The position numbers and the translations under genes are program-made. The notes below the pieces were generated by a model that worked only from the letters and a program-made list of their open reading frames with translations, was not told the DNA's origin and searched no databases. A stretch of DNA of 64,000 nt from Tetranychus cinnabarinus (taxonomy: Eukaryota > Arthropoda > Arachnida > Trombidiformes > Tetranychidae): NCBI GenBank assembly GCA_022266195.1, contig WHVY01000003.1, positions 372,001 through 436,000 of the forward strand, given 5' to 3'. This document shows positions 61,340 through 64,000 of the stretch, piece by piece. Every line of letters begins with the position of its first letter. Position 1 is the first letter of the stretch.

Positions 61340-61550
61340 AGTTGAAATATTACAGTTCAAGTTAAACAAGAAATCTTTAATGGTGAATAGAAACGATGGT
61401 TACAACTGAATGGATTAAAATACTAATTAACCTGACTTATAGCTTAGCTTGTTAACAATTTGATTTTTGGATATTAATGGTCAACAATGATTACCTTTTA
61501 CTAAAACATAAAATATCCCTTAAATTGATATAAGAATTGCCTTTCCAACT
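61340..61550 (-). repeat. Copia 5' LTR (211 bp)
   Basis: Identical to 57326-57536. It should carry the element's promoter in the minus direction. The ends are AG...CT on both strands rather than the usual TG...CA. Confidence 0.95.
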
Positions 61551-61555
61551 ATAAT
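61551..61555. repeat. Target-site duplication, right copy
   Basis: ATAAT, matching 57321-57325 at the other end of the copia element. Confidence 0.85.
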
Positions 61556-61830
61556 GATTATAGACGAAGAGAGACACAGATAAACACAAGATATAAATCA
61601 ATGTGAGAAACAGTGTTTTCAGGGTAAACCATGTAAAGCTGAGAATAAATCTCATTGCCAATGAATCCAGAATGAAAATATTTTCAACAACATTGAACCA
61701 AGTAATAATAGACGACACAAATGCTAACCAAGAGCCAACCACTAACCAACTCCTCCCAATCCATTCCAATAGATTATCATTACCATTATCATGATCCTCA
61801 TGATCATCATCATCAGAATCATCATTAATG
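61551..61830 (-). CDS. Exon of an XK-related-like membrane protein cut by copia
   Basis: A strong acceptor (TTTTCTGTTGTAG, ending at 61831) opens a frame in phase 2. It encodes an acidic Asp-rich stretch, then LLEWIGRSWLVVGSWLAFVSS, IITWFNVVEN, and a long hydrophobic segment through FTWFTLKTLFLTLIYILCLS and VSLFVYNHY. The pattern helix, short W/Y-containing turn, helix with F-x-W...R/K-x-L resembles the central and C-terminal part of XK-related proteins. Copia sits at the end of NHY. If the element and one ATAAT are removed, the frame continues as YVCCFRIQD for about 20 more codons or meets a weak GTGTGT donor after one codon. No upstream exon was identified between here and the window end. 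Identity with the family is weak. Confidence 0.42.
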
Positions 61831-64000
61831 CTACAACAGAAAACATTAGTCAAAAATTTCAAGATATTAGTGAACCTTTACTTTTCTCTTTACTCGACTT
61901 TTTTTTTCTGGTCTGCTCTTCTTCTTGCCCTCAATTTTGCCTTTTTACTTTCGAGTTTCCGTTTTCATTGATACAAAACTTAACCCATGGTTAAACTTGA
62001 GCCTCTTGTTCTCGGCTCATGTAATAATTCATCGTTCAGCAACAATTATCATTTATTGAAGGCAACACTGAGAAGCAAAAAACGAAAACGTGAAACTCTT
62101 TCAAGTCAATCTCAACTCTTCCGGTCATTAAATAACTCATTACTTTCCAATTGTTTTTCATTTCCTCTTCGTTTCTATCCTATCATGGATCAATCATTAT
62201 TCAGTTCAACTTCAACTTGCTCTGAATTTTAACATGAAAATTAAACATTTCAATGATGAAACTTTTTTTCTTGTTTTGCTTCTTGTAATGGAATAATATT
62301 AAAAGATTTTTCAGTTTCCTTTTCAATTTGAAACATTGGATTATTTATAAATTTTTTTGCTGATCAAAGGTTTGAGTTTAAAAATTTGAATCCATTAATT
62401 TGTTGCTGCTCCTAAATGGCAGGGAATTAGTTAAACCAATTAACTTGGGTTCATCAAGATAAAAGAGTTTGCAAATGAAACAAATATGAATATTGAAATG
62501 AGCAAATGAGAGGTTGAGGAAAACATTTGCTTATTCAATATAAAAGTGAACATGAAAACAAGAGTAATGTAATAAAGCAAATGTATCCACCAAAATTTGT
62601 CTCATAAGCATCTTTTATTACCTGAAATTGTTGAGCTTCAAAATCCTTTCCAAGAGAAGTTCAAGGATTGTCGTACAGAAAATTAAATGTCAGGCATAAG
62701 TAAAATAATCCAATAAAGGTGAATAATCTCGAGGCGCGTGAACCAAGGAATTCATGAACTATCAATACACTGTAGACTCAACTTCGGAAATCTGGGGCTT
62801 GAATAGTTTAGTTATTCAAATGAACAGGTATGGCATTGATTGTCACTACAGTGTTTAAAACGATGCTTTTCACTTCGATTTACTTCAACGTTTTGAACGA
62901 AAATGACTTCAAGCTCAAGCCAATTTGTCGTCAACAGTAATTTGAGGAAACAAAGTTCAATACTGAGCTTATTGGCCAATGTATTATTACAACTTAGAAT
63001 GAAAGATCAAGCGAAAAAGTCTAGTAACTGAAATGTTCGAATTGAATAGTTTGGGTTTAATTGCAAATAGTCGAATCAACCACAGCTAATCAAAATCAAT
63101 GCAAAGCAAAGCTCATTCGATGTTTCACCAGTCTAGCCTCTTCAAGTTTGTCCACTCATGAGTTTGCTTTGATCTCAACTCAAGATATTTGGTACAAAAT
63201 ATGCAAACATTCACTTCATCGATTGTTTCTAAACTTTTAATGAGCATCAAACAGAAGCAATAAGATCTTGTAGTTCAAAAAGTTTTTTGGATTCCATTAA
63301 TGCTTTGGATTAATAGTTTACCATTTTAATTGAGGCTGTTTATGGTTTTTACAAACTTGAACTTTCTTTCAAGTTATAAATGTTTTACAGAAATGTTTTG
63401 ATTCTAGTTTGAGGATTGTTGACAAAAGTTTCTGATCACTTTTTCTACCTCGATTTCGCTCGAAAAATCAGAGTATTTGAAATGAAATTTAAAATTTGTA
63501 TTTTTCTGTTTGAACAATTTATGTTTTAATAAAAATAGTCTTTTGCTTTCTGAAGCGAATCAATGACAAATTCATTACAACGTGAGAAGTGGAAATGACA
63601 ATTTTGTCTGCATTTGTACCTGTTTTGTTTCAATTTTAGCTTCACTTGCTTTCTGTAGTCATAATGACTAAATACAAGACTGGCCATTGCGTGTCAAGAT
63701 AAAATTGTATGACACCTATTAATTGTTGTGGGACGTGTTTCATCTTCATCTTTAATTCGCATACAAAACTTTCCATTTTTGCTTCTTCACTTTTCTTTCC
63801 CATAACTGGCTCTTGCAACAAAAAGCTCAACATTTTCCTCCTTCTTTTCCCTGTTTCCTGGACCATCACCTGAATGGTTCACTGAGATTTTGTCAACTTT
63901 TCCCTCTCATCTTCATCATCTTCATCTTATTCCCTGTCATCTTTCTCTCTTCACTCATCTAACTAAATCTTGTAGCAATCTATTTTCAGACTCTATTCCA
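61831..64000. other. AT-rich flank, no confirmed gene
   Basis: An upstream exon of the XK-like gene is expected on the minus strand here or beyond the window. The frame at 61987-62232 (plus) and that at 63642-63869 (minus) have no decisive motif. Otherwise the sequence is simple AT-rich DNA. Confidence 0.5.

Larger units (their letters stand above)
57326..61550 (-). mobile_element. Complete Ty1/copia LTR retrotransposon (4225 bp)
   Basis: The element has two identical 211-bp LTRs, one uninterrupted Gag-Pol frame filling nearly all the internal region, a primer-binding site touching the 5' LTR, a purine tract touching the 3' LTR, and a 5-bp ATAAT target duplication. Everything needed for autonomous movement appears present. 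Identical LTRs imply very recent insertion, since both are copied from one template at integration. Its orientation is minus. The insertion separates two pieces of an XK-like reading frame. Confidence 0.96.

Noticed and set aside
63642..63869. Minus-strand frame considered as an upstream exon of the XK-like gene
   Set aside because: A VPQQL element followed by a hydrophobic stretch recalls the PQLLLQ motif, but the surrounding residues are too charged and I found no donor with the required phase 2.
1..64000. tRNA, rRNA genes and CRISPR arrays
   Set aside because: No cloverleaf with the usual internal promoter boxes, no ribosomal sequence and no regularly spaced direct repeats were seen on either strand.

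Overview
The window is AT-rich animal nuclear DNA: multi-exon genes with GT-AG introns, many only 50-110 bases long, long gene-poor AT spacers, and animal-type retrotransposons. Arthropod-like families (a short MRP-type ABCC transporter, a Skywalker/TBC1D24 orthologue, XK-related proteins) and compact introns suggest a mite or similar arthropod such as Tetranychus. This is inference; nothing here fixes the species.

Layout. 1-18 kb is essentially gene-free spacer with old repeat relics. At 18.09 kb a candidate small secreted peptide gene (+) is followed by a 281-bp TA-flanked inverted-repeat element (MITE). At 21.2-24.7 kb on the minus strand lie the first two exons of an XK-related gene. At 26.9-29.8 kb (-) is a complete three-exon TBC/TLDc gene. 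At 30.3-34.6 kb (-) is a two-ORF R1-like non-LTR retrotransposon with both reading frames open. At 35.28-40.62 kb (+) is a complete 12-exon ABCC transporter. At 45.4-46.2 kb (-) is a dead mariner transposase. From 46.2 to 55.8 kb there is spacer holding a degenerate repeat cluster at 51.7-52.6 kb. At 55.9-61.8 kb (-) are two exons that look like the C-terminal half of another XK-related protein. Between them sits a complete Ty1/copia retrotransposon with identical LTRs, a 5-bp target duplication and one uninterrupted Gag-Pol frame. The last 2 kb is spacer.

The TBC/TLDc gene and the ABCC gene are divergently transcribed, and the LINE fills most of the 5.5 kb between their start codons. The copia element is evidently very young and cut the XK-like reading frame at or next to an exon end. 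No fully novel multi-gene system is evident. The most unusual points are the copia primer site that contains its own Gag start codon, the separated N- and C-terminal XK-related halves, the recurring CTCCCAGTT word, and the unnamed repeat family shared by 14.3, 44.7 and 52 kb.
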